From assembly GCA_031409515.1 (NCBI GenBank), contig JANNXJ010000057.1, forward strand, positions 18,682 through 82,681: a stretch of DNA of 64,000 nt, in the 5' to 3' direction. Both the position numbers and the translations under genes were made by a program. A model generated the notes under the pieces. It was not told where the DNA came from, did no database searches, and worked only from the letters and a program-made list of their open reading frames with translations. The stretch comes from SHZI01 sp031409515. GTDB taxonomy: Bacteria > Pseudomonadota > Gammaproteobacteria > Steroidobacterales > GCA-2729495. Below are positions 14,947 to 23,849 of this stretch, one piece after another (positions within the stretch are counted from its first letter, which is position 1; the number at the start of each line of letters is the position of its first letter).

Positions 14947-16601
14947 GAGCGCAATTCCCGCCGGAGGATCTTGCCCACGTTGGACTTGGGCAGGGAGTCG
15001 CGAAACTCCACGTGCCGGGGAATCTTGTAGGGGGCGAGAAAATCCCGGAGGAAAGTGCGGGCCTCCTCCCCAGTCAGACTCTGCCCGGGCTTGAGGACGA
15101 GAAACAGCTTCACTGCTTCCCCGGTCCGGTCGTCATGCACGCCAATGCAGGCCGCCTCCAGCACCGCGGGGTGGTGGGTGATCGCACTCTCGATCTCGTT
15201 CGGATAAACCTTGAGCCCGGAGACATCGATCATGTCTTTCTTGCGATCCACCACGCGGAAATAGCCCCGCTCGTCCATGACACCGATGTCGCCAGTGCGC
15301 AGGAAGCCGTCACTGGTCATCGCGCTGGCCGTAGCCACGGAGTCATTCCAGTAGCCCAGCATCACCTGGGGCCCCTGGACGCAGATCTCGCCGGACTCGC
15401 CGGGCGCAACTTCCGTCAGGTCGTCATGGCGGAGGGAAATGACGGTGTTCGGCAGGGGCAAGCCGATGCTGCCGTTGTACTCCTTCAGGGTTATCGGGTT
15501 GGACGTGACCACCGGCGAGGTCTCGGACAAGCCGTAACCCTCGTGAATCATGATGCCGGTGATCTCCATCCAGCGCTTCGCGGTGGCGGGCAGGACAGCC
15601 ATACCGCCGGCAGACGTAAGCTTCAGTGAGGAGAAATCGACGGTGGTGATGTCCGGGTGCTGCACCAGTGCCTGATACAGGGTGTTGACGCCGGTGATGG
15701 CGGTGAACTTCCAGCGCCGCAGCTCGGCAATCAGGCCCTTGAGGTCCCGGGGATCCGTGATCAGGATGTTGTGCCCGCCGGTGTCCACGTAGCACAGGCA
15801 GTTACACATCAGCGCGTACACGTGGTAGAGCGGCAGCGGGGTGACCATGATCTCCTCGCCGGGAACACAACGGGCCGCAAACCAGGCATTGATCTGGCGG
15901 ATATTGGCCACGAGATTGGCGTGGGTGAGCATCGCCCCGCGGGAACGGCCGGTGGTGCCGCCGGTGTACTGGAGGCAGGCCAGGTCCGCGCCAGTCGGGG
16001 GCGACGGCTGCCGGAAGTTGTCCGGACTGCAGGCCTGCACGGCAGACCAGCCCACCGAGCCATCAACCGGATGAGCCGGGTTGCGCTTGATATAGCGCAG
16101 GGCAAAGTTCATCAGCGGGCCGCGGGGAAAACCAAGCAGGTCACCAACCTGAGTCACCAGGACGTGCCGGACCCCGACCCGGGCCTGGATTTCCGCAAAC
16201 ACACCGGCCCGCTGGGCCAGAACAATGAGCACCTTGGCCCCACTGTCTGTCAGCTGGTGTTCGAGTTCCGGGGGTGTATAGAGCGGGTTGATGTTGACCA
16301 CCACCATCCCGGCCCGCCAGGTACCGAACAGGGCCACGGGGTACTGCAGCAGATTGGGCAGCATGATGGCGACCCGGTCCCCCGGGCCGACTCCGGGCAG
16401 GCTCTGCAGCCAGGTGGCGAAGCGCCGGTGGAGGACGTCGAACTCCCGGTAGCTGATAGTGTGGCCAAAATTACTGAAGGCTGGCCGGCTGGCAAAACGC
16501 GCCAGAGCCCGGTCGGCAACGTCCACGACCGACTCGGTGGGATCAAGATCAAGGGTGGCGGGCACACCCGGTGGGTACTCGCCTAGCCAGGGCTTTTCCA
16601 T
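14943..16601 (-). CDS. fadD: Long-chain fatty acid--CoA ligase (FadD-like)
   Basis: 552 residues, full length for FadD (about 560). ANL superfamily motifs in order: the AMP/phosphate loop YTGGTTGRSRGAMLTH, the adenine motif GYGLSETSPVVTSN, GEICVQGPQVMLGYWN, the hinge TGDIGVMDERGYFRVVDRKKD, and the C-terminal catalytic Lys region SNVGKILRREL. It activates fatty acids to acyl-CoA at the inner membrane in two steps, via an acyl-adenylate. It is divergent from the HMG-CoA reductase operon (91-bp gap that must hold both promoters) and convergent with the crotonase gene. Which chain length it prefers cannot be read from sequence. Confidence 0.93.
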   Translation of the reverse strand: MEKPWLGEYPPGVPATLDLDPTESVVDVADRALARFASRPAFSNFGHTISYREFDVLHRRFATWLQSLPGVGPGDRVAIMLPNLLQYPVALFGTWRAGMVVVNINPLYTPPELEHQLTDSGAKVLIVLAQRAGVFAEIQARVGVRHVLVTQVGDLLGFPRGPLMNFALRYIKRNPAHPVDGSVGWSAVQACSPDNFRQPSPPTGADLACLQYTGGTTGRSRGAMLTHANLVANIRQINAWFAARCVPGEEIMVTPLPLYHVYALMCNCLCYVDTGGHNILITDPRDLKGLIAELRRWKFTAITGVNTLYQALVQHPDITTVDFSSLKLTSAGGMAVLPATAKRWMEITGIMIHEGYGLSETSPVVTSNPITLKEYNGSIGLPLPNTVISLRHDDLTEVAPGESGEICVQGPQVMLGYWNDSVATASAMTSDGFLRTGDIGVMDERGYFRVVDRKKDMIDVSGLKVYPNEIESAITHHPAVLEAACIGVHDDRTGEAVKLFLVLKPGQSLTGEEARTFLRDFLAPYKIPRHVEFRDSLPKSNVGKILRRELRS

Positions 16602-16692
16602 AGCCCTAGGATGGCATATTACGGGGCCGGGAAACGTGGCGGCCAGTGCCCATTCCTGCTACGGTCTCGCCGCGTTATAGCTGGGGCAACCC

Positions 16693-18957
16693 GTGACCCG
16701 ATCCCGCATTCCACACTTCTACAAGATGTCCGTCGCCGAGCGGGTGCGTGCCGTCCGGGACCGGGGCCTGCTGAGCGACACCGACTTCGACCTGCTCTCT
16801 GCCGGCCAGGCCACGCTGGATCTGCAGGCCGCGGACAAGATGATCGAGAACGTCATCGGGGTCCTCGGCATCCCCGTGGGGCTTGGCCTCAACTTCCTGA
16901 TCAATGGCCGGGAGTACGTCGTGCCGATGGCGGTTGAGGAGCCGTCCATCGTGGCGGCCATCAGCGCGACTGCCAAACTCGCCCGGGCGTCCGGCGGCTT
17001 TGCCTCAAGCTCAACCGCACCCGTGCTCATCGGCCAGATCCAGGTGCTGGAGCTGCCCGACCTGCCCAGGGCCCGGGCGGCAGTGCTGGAGCATAAACAG
17101 GACATTCTCGACCTCGCGAACAGCTTTCACCCCCGCATGGTGGCGCGGGGTGGCGGCGCCGTGGATGTGGAAGTGCACTCCTACCCTCTGCGGTCGATGC
17201 CCGGCGAAATGCTGGTGGTCCATCTGCTCGTCGACACGCGGGATGCCATGGGCGCAAATCTCGTCAATGGCATGTGCGAGGGCGTGGCTTCCCTGGTCGA
17301 GCAACTCACCGAGGGCAAGGTCTTCCTGCGCATCCTGTCAAACCTGGCAGACCGCGCCCTGGCGCGGGCGGAAGTCACTCTGCCCGTCGCTCACCTGGCT
17401 GGCCGGGGTTATGCCGGCGAGCGGGTGCGGGATGGCGTGATCATTGCCGCTGATTTCGCGCACGCCGATCCCTACCGGGCAGCCACCCACAACAAGGGCA
17501 TCATGAACGGCGTGGATGCCGTGGCGCTGGCGACCGGTAACGACTGGCGGGCCATCGAGGCGGGCGCCCATGCCTACGCCGCCCGCCATGGCCGGTACGG
17601 TGCGCTGACCGAATGGTGGAAAGACGACGCCGGCAACCTCCGTGGCAGCATCGAAATGCCCATGAAGGTAGGCATAGTCGGTGGCCCGCTGGAGTCGAAC
17701 CCCGGCGTCGCCATGAACCTGCGCCTGCTTGGCGTGAAGACTGCCACGGAGCTTGCCGAGGTCATGGCGGCCGTCGGCCTGGCGCAGAACTTTGCCGCGC
17801 TCCGGGCGCTCGCCACCGACGGGATCCAGGCCGGCCACATGACGCTGCACGCGCGGAGCGTGGTCAAGGCTGCGGGCGCTCCCGCCGAGCACTTCAATGA
17901 AGTGCTGGAGCGCGTGCTCCAGAGTGGCGAGATCAAGGTGTGGAAGGCCCAGCAGATTCTGGCTGATGTGCGGGATGCAGCCCCGGCCGACCAGCACCCC
18001 GGCATTCGCCGCCTGCCGGAGGCCGGCGTCGGCGTGGGCTTCGGCAAGATCATCCTGCTCGGCGAACACGCCGTGGTGCACGGCAGGCATGCCATCGGTT
18101 TTCCAGTGCCCCTGACTGTCCGGGCGATAGTCGAAGACGGGGACAGGGGCGTGGAGCTGCTGATTCCCCGCTGGGGCGTGGAGTACCAGCTGGCAAAGCC
18201 ACCGGAACAACGGCGGTCCTTCGAGCAGGCCGCGGGCATCATTCTCGACAAGCTGGGTCTCGCCAGTCGCACGATGCGCATCGAGGTTTTTCCTGACGTG
18301 CCGCGCAGCATGGGCCTGGGTGGGTCCGCCGCACTGGCGGTGGCCATCGTCCGCGCTCTCGACCTGCACTTCCGGCTGGGACTGTCGGATGCGGAGGTCA
18401 ATGCCCTCGCCTACCTGTCCGAAGAAAACGCCCACGGTCAGCCGAGCGGCATCGACAACACGCTGGCCACCTACGGCAAACCCCTGGTCTACCGCCGGGG
18501 CACTCCGCCCCTGGTGGAGCTGCTGAATGTTCCGGTGCCGCTGTCGATCGTGGTGGGCATGACGAAGAACGAAGGGCTCACGGCCCGGACCGTCGCCAAC
18601 GTCGCAGAGGCCCGCCAGCGCAATCCGCGCCTCTACGAAAAAATCTTTGATGACATCGATGGCCTGGTACTGCAAGCCGTGTCTGCCATCCAGGACAACG
18701 ACGTGACGACGCTCGGCGACCTCATGAATATCAATCAGGGTCTGCTCAATGCGCTGCAGGTCTCGACGCCGGAGCTCGAGCGCCTGATCAACGTGGCCCG
18801 GGATGCAGGGGCCGCGGGCGCCAAGCTCACGGGCGGCGGTGGTGGCGGCGCAATGCTTGCCTTGTGTAGTAGCGCGGCAATTACCGCCGACGTCCAGCAG
18901 GCCATTGAACGGCAGGGCTTCCGGACGCTGGCCATTGCGGCGGGGAAGCTGCCATGA
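16693..18957 (+). CDS. Fused class II HMG-CoA reductase - mevalonate kinase
   Basis: 754 residues with two complete enzymes. Residues 1-430 are class II HMG-CoA reductase: ENVIGVLGIPVGL (catalytic Glu), DAMGANLVNGMCE (Asp), HNKGIMNGVDA (Lys) and GHMTLHARSV (His). After a short linker (about 430-450), residues 450-754 are a GHMP kinase matching mevalonate kinase: GFGKIILLGEHAVVHGRHA, PRSMGLGGSAALAVA, and KLTGGGGGGAMLAL. The reading frame is continuous. Product of the first domain is the substrate of the second, so channelling or fixed stoichiometry may result. The downstream gene is IPP isomerase (ATGA overlap). HMG-CoA synthase and the two later mevalonate enzymes are not in the window. Confidence 0.93.
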   Translation: MTRSRIPHFYKMSVAERVRAVRDRGLLSDTDFDLLSAGQATLDLQAADKMIENVIGVLGIPVGLGLNFLINGREYVVPMAVEEPSIVAAISATAKLARASGGFASSSTAPVLIGQIQVLELPDLPRARAAVLEHKQDILDLANSFHPRMVARGGGAVDVEVHSYPLRSMPGEMLVVHLLVDTRDAMGANLVNGMCEGVASLVEQLTEGKVFLRILSNLADRALARAEVTLPVAHLAGRGYAGERVRDGVIIAADFAHADPYRAATHNKGIMNGVDAVALATGNDWRAIEAGAHAYAARHGRYGALTEWWKDDAGNLRGSIEMPMKVGIVGGPLESNPGVAMNLRLLGVKTATELAEVMAAVGLAQNFAALRALATDGIQAGHMTLHARSVVKAAGAPAEHFNEVLERVLQSGEIKVWKAQQILADVRDAAPADQHPGIRRLPEAGVGVGFGKIILLGEHAVVHGRHAIGFPVPLTVRAIVEDGDRGVELLIPRWGVEYQLAKPPEQRRSFEQAAGIILDKLGLASRTMRIEVFPDVPRSMGLGGSAALAVAIVRALDLHFRLGLSDAEVNALAYLSEENAHGQPSGIDNTLATYGKPLVYRRGTPPLVELLNVPVPLSIVVGMTKNEGLTARTVANVAEARQRNPRLYEKIFDDIDGLVLQAVSAIQDNDVTTLGDLMNINQGLLNALQVSTPELERLINVARDAGAAGAKLTGGGGGGAMLALCSSAAITADVQQAIERQGFRTLAIAAGKLP

Positions 18958-19550
18958 ATCACCCGCTGCCAGCAGGCGGAGACGGCTCCCGGAATTCCGC
19001 CGCCTCCGGTGAAGACCTGCTGATCCTGGTCGACGAAGCAGACCGGGAGATCGGCACTGTGCCGAAAACCGCCGGCCATCTTGGTGCGGGCGTCCTCCAC
19101 CGGGCCTTTTCGGTGTTTCTCTTCGATGACGCAGGCGCAGTTCTCATCCAGAAAAGGGCGGCGGGCAAGATGTTGTGGCCGGGCTACTGGTCCAATGCCT
19201 GCTGCAGTCACCCGCGACCGGGCGAGAACGTAGATGTCGCGGCCCGTCGCCGGGTGCGGGAGGAACTCCGGGTGGAGTGCCGACTCAGGTTTCTCTACAA
19301 ATTCACTTACCAGGCCCGTTTCGGTGACGTGGGTGCGGAACACGAGCTGTGCTACGTCTACGCCGGGTACCCTGCTGGCAGCGTCAAGGCCGACCCGGCC
19401 GAGATCGCGGATCACCGCTGGCTGCAGCCCAATGACCTGACGACGGCCATCGCGTCCAACCCGGACCACTTCAGTCCCTGGATGAAACTGGAATGGGAAC
19501 GCATCACCACCGATTACCTGGACGGTATCCATCGTGAAGCGAAGGGCTAA
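18954..19550 (+). CDS. idi: Isopentenyl-diphosphate delta-isomerase, type I (Nudix)
   Basis: 198 residues, type I size. Active-site cysteine motif YWSNACCSHPRPGE, Nudix-like helix ARRRVREEL, and the metal/glutamate motif GAEHELCYVYAG. It converts IPP to DMAPP in the cytoplasm. The gene overlaps the reductase-kinase fusion by 4 bp (ATGA) and is followed 2 bp later by an SDR gene, so it is operonic. IDI is needed in organisms making IPP by mevalonate, consistent with its place here, and DMAPP would serve the carotenoid genes at 28637-32352. Confidence 0.95.
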   Translation: MNHPLPAGGDGSRNSAASGEDLLILVDEADREIGTVPKTAGHLGAGVLHRAFSVFLFDDAGAVLIQKRAAGKMLWPGYWSNACCSHPRPGENVDVAARRRVREELRVECRLRFLYKFTYQARFGDVGAEHELCYVYAGYPAGSVKADPAEIADHRWLQPNDLTTAIASNPDHFSPWMKLEWERITTDYLDGIHREAKG

Positions 19551-19552
19551 AC

Positions 19553-20358
19553 ATGTCTAACGTCGTCATTACTGGCAGCACCCGGGGCATCGGCCGTGGT
19601 CTGGCCGTCGAGTTTCTCAAGCGGGGTCACAACGTGGTGGTCTCCAGCCGGCGCCAGGCGGACGTGGACAAGGCCGTCGCGGAACTCGCCACGGTGAGCG
19701 CCGCCCGAGTCACGGGCAAAACCTGCGATGTCACCGTCAAGGACGATGTACAGGCCCTCTGGGACCATGCCGTCGCCACCTTCGGGCACGTGGACTTCTG
19801 GATCAACAACGCGGGGCGGGCCACGTCCCGACACGCGGTCCACGACCTGCCTGAGGATCTCGTCCATACCCTGGTGGATGGCAACCTGAAAGGCAGCATC
19901 TTTGGCTCCCAGGTCGCCGTAGCCGGGTTCCGGAAACAGGGCTTCGGCGCGCTCTACAACATGCTGGGCGGCAGTTCGGACGGCAAGCGCCTGACCCCCA
20001 ACATGGGGGTCTACAGCTCCACGAAGGCCGCGGACCTGGTGCTGACCAAGTATCTGGTGGCCGAGAACCAGAATCCGCAGATCACGATCGGCACCATCAG
20101 CCCGGGCATGCTGATTACCGAGAACTGGTTCGACGAGCAGAAGCAGATGAGTCCGGAGGACTGGCAGAAAATCCGCCCGCTGCTAAACATCCTGTGCGAC
20201 TACGTCGAGACCTCGACGCCCTGGCTCGTCGACCAGATGCTGACCAACCGGAAAAGTGGCAAGCGCATCGCCTGGATGACCACGGGCAAGATTCTCGGGC
20301 GCTTCGTTGGCGCCAAGCTGTTCGGACAGAAGCGCGATCTGTTCGCCCGGTTCGGTCT

Positions 20359-20362
<4 letters not shown>
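19553..20362 (+). CDS. Short-chain dehydrogenase/reductase, chlorophyll(ide) b reductase-like
   Basis: 269 residues of the classical SDR fold: TGSTRGIGRGLAVEF cofactor loop, CDVTVKDDV, WINNAGRATS, catalytic Ser region GGSSDGK and YSSTKAAD (Tyr-x3-Lys), then PGMLITENWF. The pattern NVVITGSTRGIG plus DFWINNAG and SPGMLITE is close to the NYC1/NOL branch, known in plants as chlorophyll b reductases but also present in non-photosynthetic bacteria, so the real substrate is unknown. Arg-rich SSRRQ after strand 2 suggests NADP(H). It is co-operonic with idi and overlaps the ABC gene as CTGA. An isoprenoid-derived substrate is an inference from context. Confidence 0.85.
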
Positions 20363-21303
<941 letters not shown>

Positions 21304-21327
21304 GCCCCCACCGATGACACCAGCCCG

Positions 21328-22557
21328 ATGACACTGGCCATCCTCCGCGCCGCTTTCCTGCTGCTGCTCCGGGACCGGGGCGCGCTGCTCATGGCACTGG
21401 TGGTGCCGGTAGTGTTCTTCATGATCTTTGCGGAGATCTTTGCCACCGCCGCCGGCGATCAGCTCCAGCTGCGCATCGCCATCGTGGATGAAGTAAAGAG
21501 TGACGAGTCGACCCGACTGCTGGCCGCCCTGACCGCCGAGCCGGCGATCCGCCCCGTACCGGGCGAACTGACCCGGGAGTCGGCCCGGGATCTCGTCCGC
21601 CGGGGCACAGCGGATGTGGGCCTGATCATTCGCGCGGACGGTGAAGCCCTGGCCACCGCTGCGGGCCTGGCAGCGCCCCCGCTGCTGCTGCTGGTGGACC
21701 CGTCCCGCAGCGTGACCGCCACGGTGCTCACGGGACAGCTCCAGAGGGCCTACTTCACGGCCCTGCCGGACCTGGCGGTGGGCCGGGTGGCGGAACTCAT
21801 CGGCACGGAATTCACCACCTTCACGCCGGAGCAGCAGGCGGAGATCGCCGTCGGCCTTAAGGACCTGCGCAACCGGGCGGGGACGGAGCAGCCAGCGGGC
21901 TGGACGTTTGACGAACTGGTGGAGCGGGACAACGTGGCCGGGCAGAACGCAGCACTGAACAACGTGGCCTATTACGCGGGCGCCGTGGCGTTCATGTTCC
22001 TGCTGTTCGCCGCCGCCCAGAGCGCGCTGGGCATACTGGACGATCAGGAGGCGGGCATCCTCGACCGGATCGCAGCGGGACCCGGGGGCATCGACGTGGT
22101 GATCAATGGCCGCTTCCTGTTCATCGTCCTGCAGGGGCTCGTCCAGACCTGCCTGATCTTCGGGGTGGCGTGGCTGGCCTACGGCGTGGACCTGCCGGGG
22201 AATCTCGGCCCCTGGGCCATGATCAGCCTCAGCTCAGCCGTGCTCGCTGCGGGTCTCGGCCTGCTGCTGGTGACGGCCTGCGAGACCCGGGCACAGGCCC
22301 AGGTGCTGCCCACCGTGGTCATCCTGATCATGTCAGCCATCGGCGGGAGCATGGTGCCCCGCTTCTTCATGCCCCACTGGCTGCAGCAGCTGGGCTGGGC
22401 CACGCCGAACACCTGGGCCCTCGAGGCCTATAGCGGCGTGTTCTGGCGGAGTGAACCGGCACTGGAGCTGGTGCCGATCTGTTTCAGCCTGTTCGGCATC
22501 GGGATTGCGGCACTGGGTCTTAGTCACTGGTTCGGGCGGCGGTTGGTGCGGGACTGA
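21328..22557 (+). CDS. ABC-2 type transporter permease
   Basis: 409 residues. One membrane span near the N-terminus (LMALVVPVVFFMIFAEIF, about 19-36), a large external loop (about 40-205, including QLQLRIAIVDEVKSDES), then five or more spans from about residue 210 (YYAGAVAFMFLLFAAAQSAL, FLFIVLQGLVQTCLIFGVAWL, AGLGLLLVTACETRAQAQ, TVVILIMSAIGGSMVPRFFMP). This is the YhgE/ABC2_membrane_3 layout. The motif GGSMVPRFFMP with the following helix WLQQLGWATPNTW is typical for the family. Works with the ATP-binding protein encoded just upstream; the operon context suggests transport of an isoprenoid-linked or lipid substrate, not proven. Confidence 0.9.
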   Translation: MTLAILRAAFLLLLRDRGALLMALVVPVVFFMIFAEIFATAAGDQLQLRIAIVDEVKSDESTRLLAALTAEPAIRPVPGELTRESARDLVRRGTADVGLIIRADGEALATAAGLAAPPLLLLVDPSRSVTATVLTGQLQRAYFTALPDLAVGRVAELIGTEFTTFTPEQQAEIAVGLKDLRNRAGTEQPAGWTFDELVERDNVAGQNAALNNVAYYAGAVAFMFLLFAAAQSALGILDDQEAGILDRIAAGPGGIDVVINGRFLFIVLQGLVQTCLIFGVAWLAYGVDLPGNLGPWAMISLSSAVLAAGLGLLLVTACETRAQAQVLPTVVILIMSAIGGSMVPRFFMPHWLQQLGWATPNTWALEAYSGVFWRSEPALELVPICFSLFGIGIAALGLSHWFGRRLVRD

Positions 22558-22565
22558 CGGCGGGC

Positions 22566-23264
22566 CTACGGATCTTTGGGGTCTCTGGTCGCCTCCTCAA
22601 GCAGAGTCACAATCATTGCCGCGGCGCTACTTCCCCGCTCTCCCTGCCACGCCCGGGCAATATCCAACGCAGAGCGACCATCTGGCACAGCGGGCAATCG
22701 CGCATCGACGCCTGCCTTCAGGAGAAGTTCAACCGAGCCCGCACTTTCAGCGAGGACTGCCTCAATGAGGGTATTGCGCCCTTGCGGTGGACGGCTGTGA
22801 GGATCGGCTCCGAAATCCAGTGCCAGCTTAACGATCGGGGGTTGATCACATGCGACAGCAACACGCAGCACCGTAGATGCGCCGGGGATTTCCTGATTCA
22901 CGTCCCATCCATTGTCCAGTATCAGCTGGACTGAACCGACCTGACCGGCATCGATTGCTAGCAATAGTGCGTCGGGCACAGCGGCGCGATTCGACTTTGA
23001 ATCGAGTTCAGCCCTTAGGCTCTCCAGGGAGCCGTCGATCGCGGCAAGGACGAGTCCTTCTGATCCCTGGGGATAGGCTCCACGTGCCTCGCCGCTTACG
23101 AGCAAGTTCCTTTGATATTGAGCATACGCAGCGCATTCTTCCTGCACGCCAAGTAGCCGCGGTCCCGTCGCTAGACCGTTCGTGGCAAGGAGAAACGTCG
23201 AAAGGCCGACGAGCGACCGAGCTGGGTAAAGATTCGCGTGTCGGCGCGATAACGACCTCCTCAC
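22566..23264 (-). CDS. Secreted ankyrin-repeat protein, GTG start
   Basis: 232 residues. The start GTG 23264 overlaps the stop of the 64-residue gene (GTGA). A signal peptide-like stretch (SLVGLSTFLLATNGLATG) precedes a Cys-containing segment and four to five ankyrin-type repeats with the pattern GSVQLILDNGWDVN, PPIVKLALDFGADPHS, GSVELLLKAGVDARL, GRSALDIAR. Ankyrin proteins in small cassettes next to toxin-like genes often act as immunity proteins; here that is only a contextual guess. Last gene of a three-gene overlapping cassette; it ends 8 bp from the convergent permease gene. Confidence 0.78.
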   Translation of the reverse strand: MRRSLSRRHANLYPARSLVGLSTFLLATNGLATGPRLLGVQEECAAYAQYQRNLLVSGEARGAYPQGSEGLVLAAIDGSLESLRAELDSKSNRAAVPDALLLAIDAGQVGSVQLILDNGWDVNQEIPGASTVLRVAVACDQPPIVKLALDFGADPHSRPPQGRNTLIEAVLAESAGSVELLLKAGVDARLPAVPDGRSALDIARAWQGERGSSAAAMIVTLLEEATRDPKDP

Positions 23265-23455
23265 GTGACAGACACATCCAGCCGACCATCACTGCGGGCA
23301 AACAGCCGGGTGCCATCCGACAACTCAAAAACGACCTCGCGACCGTCGGCCTTCAAAACCCGGACGATCGACAAACCCTCAACCAGCAGACCCAGGCGCC
23401 TGGCCAGGTCATCGGGGTGGCCGGGACCCTCGCGGGACTGACCTGAAGTGGCCAT
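23261..23455 (-). CDS. Small hypothetical protein, middle gene of an overlapping cassette
   Basis: 64 residues, ATG at 23455 sharing one base with the upstream stop (TGATG), and itself overlapped by the ankyrin gene (GTGA). Sequence has a helix (PDDLARRLGLLVEGLSIVRV) and a strand-rich end (REVVFELSDGTRLFARSDGRLDVSV). No family recognised. The coupling at both ends is the best evidence that it is translated. Confidence 0.5.
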   Translation of the reverse strand: MATSGQSREGPGHPDDLARRLGLLVEGLSIVRVLKADGREVVFELSDGTRLFARSDGRLDVSVT

Positions 23456-23670
23456 CAGAACTTCTCCTTGAGGCGGCCATCGGCCCAGACGGCTCGGTGG
23501 CGCTCGCCCTGCTCGAAATCTCTGGGGGTTTTATACACCTCCCAATGATCGCCGTGGAGCAGGTCCTTCTGCCAGACCTCACCGGTGATGCGATCCCGGC
23601 GCGCACGCCGGCCACGGACAGGCTCAAAGCGCGCTGGGCTAGTATCTGGCGTCTCTTCGATGACTGGCAC
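23455..23670 (-). CDS. Small toxin-tail-like protein
   Basis: 71 residues from GTG 23670, which has a strong GGAGG 6-7 bases upstream; a TTG at 23685 lies before that site and is less likely. The sequence RRDRITGEVWQKDLLHGDHW followed by EVYKTPRDFEQGERHRAVW resembles the last 50-60 residues of small RNase-type or Rhs/CDI C-terminal toxin domains, with conserved His-Trp and Lys-Asp pairs. This is recognition by pattern, not a defined family. As the first gene of a cassette with an ankyrin protein, it could be an orphan toxin module. Confidence 0.5.
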   Translation of the reverse strand: MPVIEETPDTSPARFEPVRGRRARRDRITGEVWQKDLLHGDHWEVYKTPRDFEQGERHRAVWADGRLKEKF

Positions 23671-23849
23671 CCGACCCTCCAACAATCAGCCGGGTCATGG
23701 GACGGAACGGTAGTGCCCAGGGCAGGACGGAGCCAGCCGTAAATCCGGGGAAGTCAGGAAGAAATGACAGGATCCGGGCCCCTTGCCAAAGTGAATCAAG
23801 TGGTTAATGCTCAGCCGCACTGCAATTCACTCTCTGAAGGGGGCTTCTC

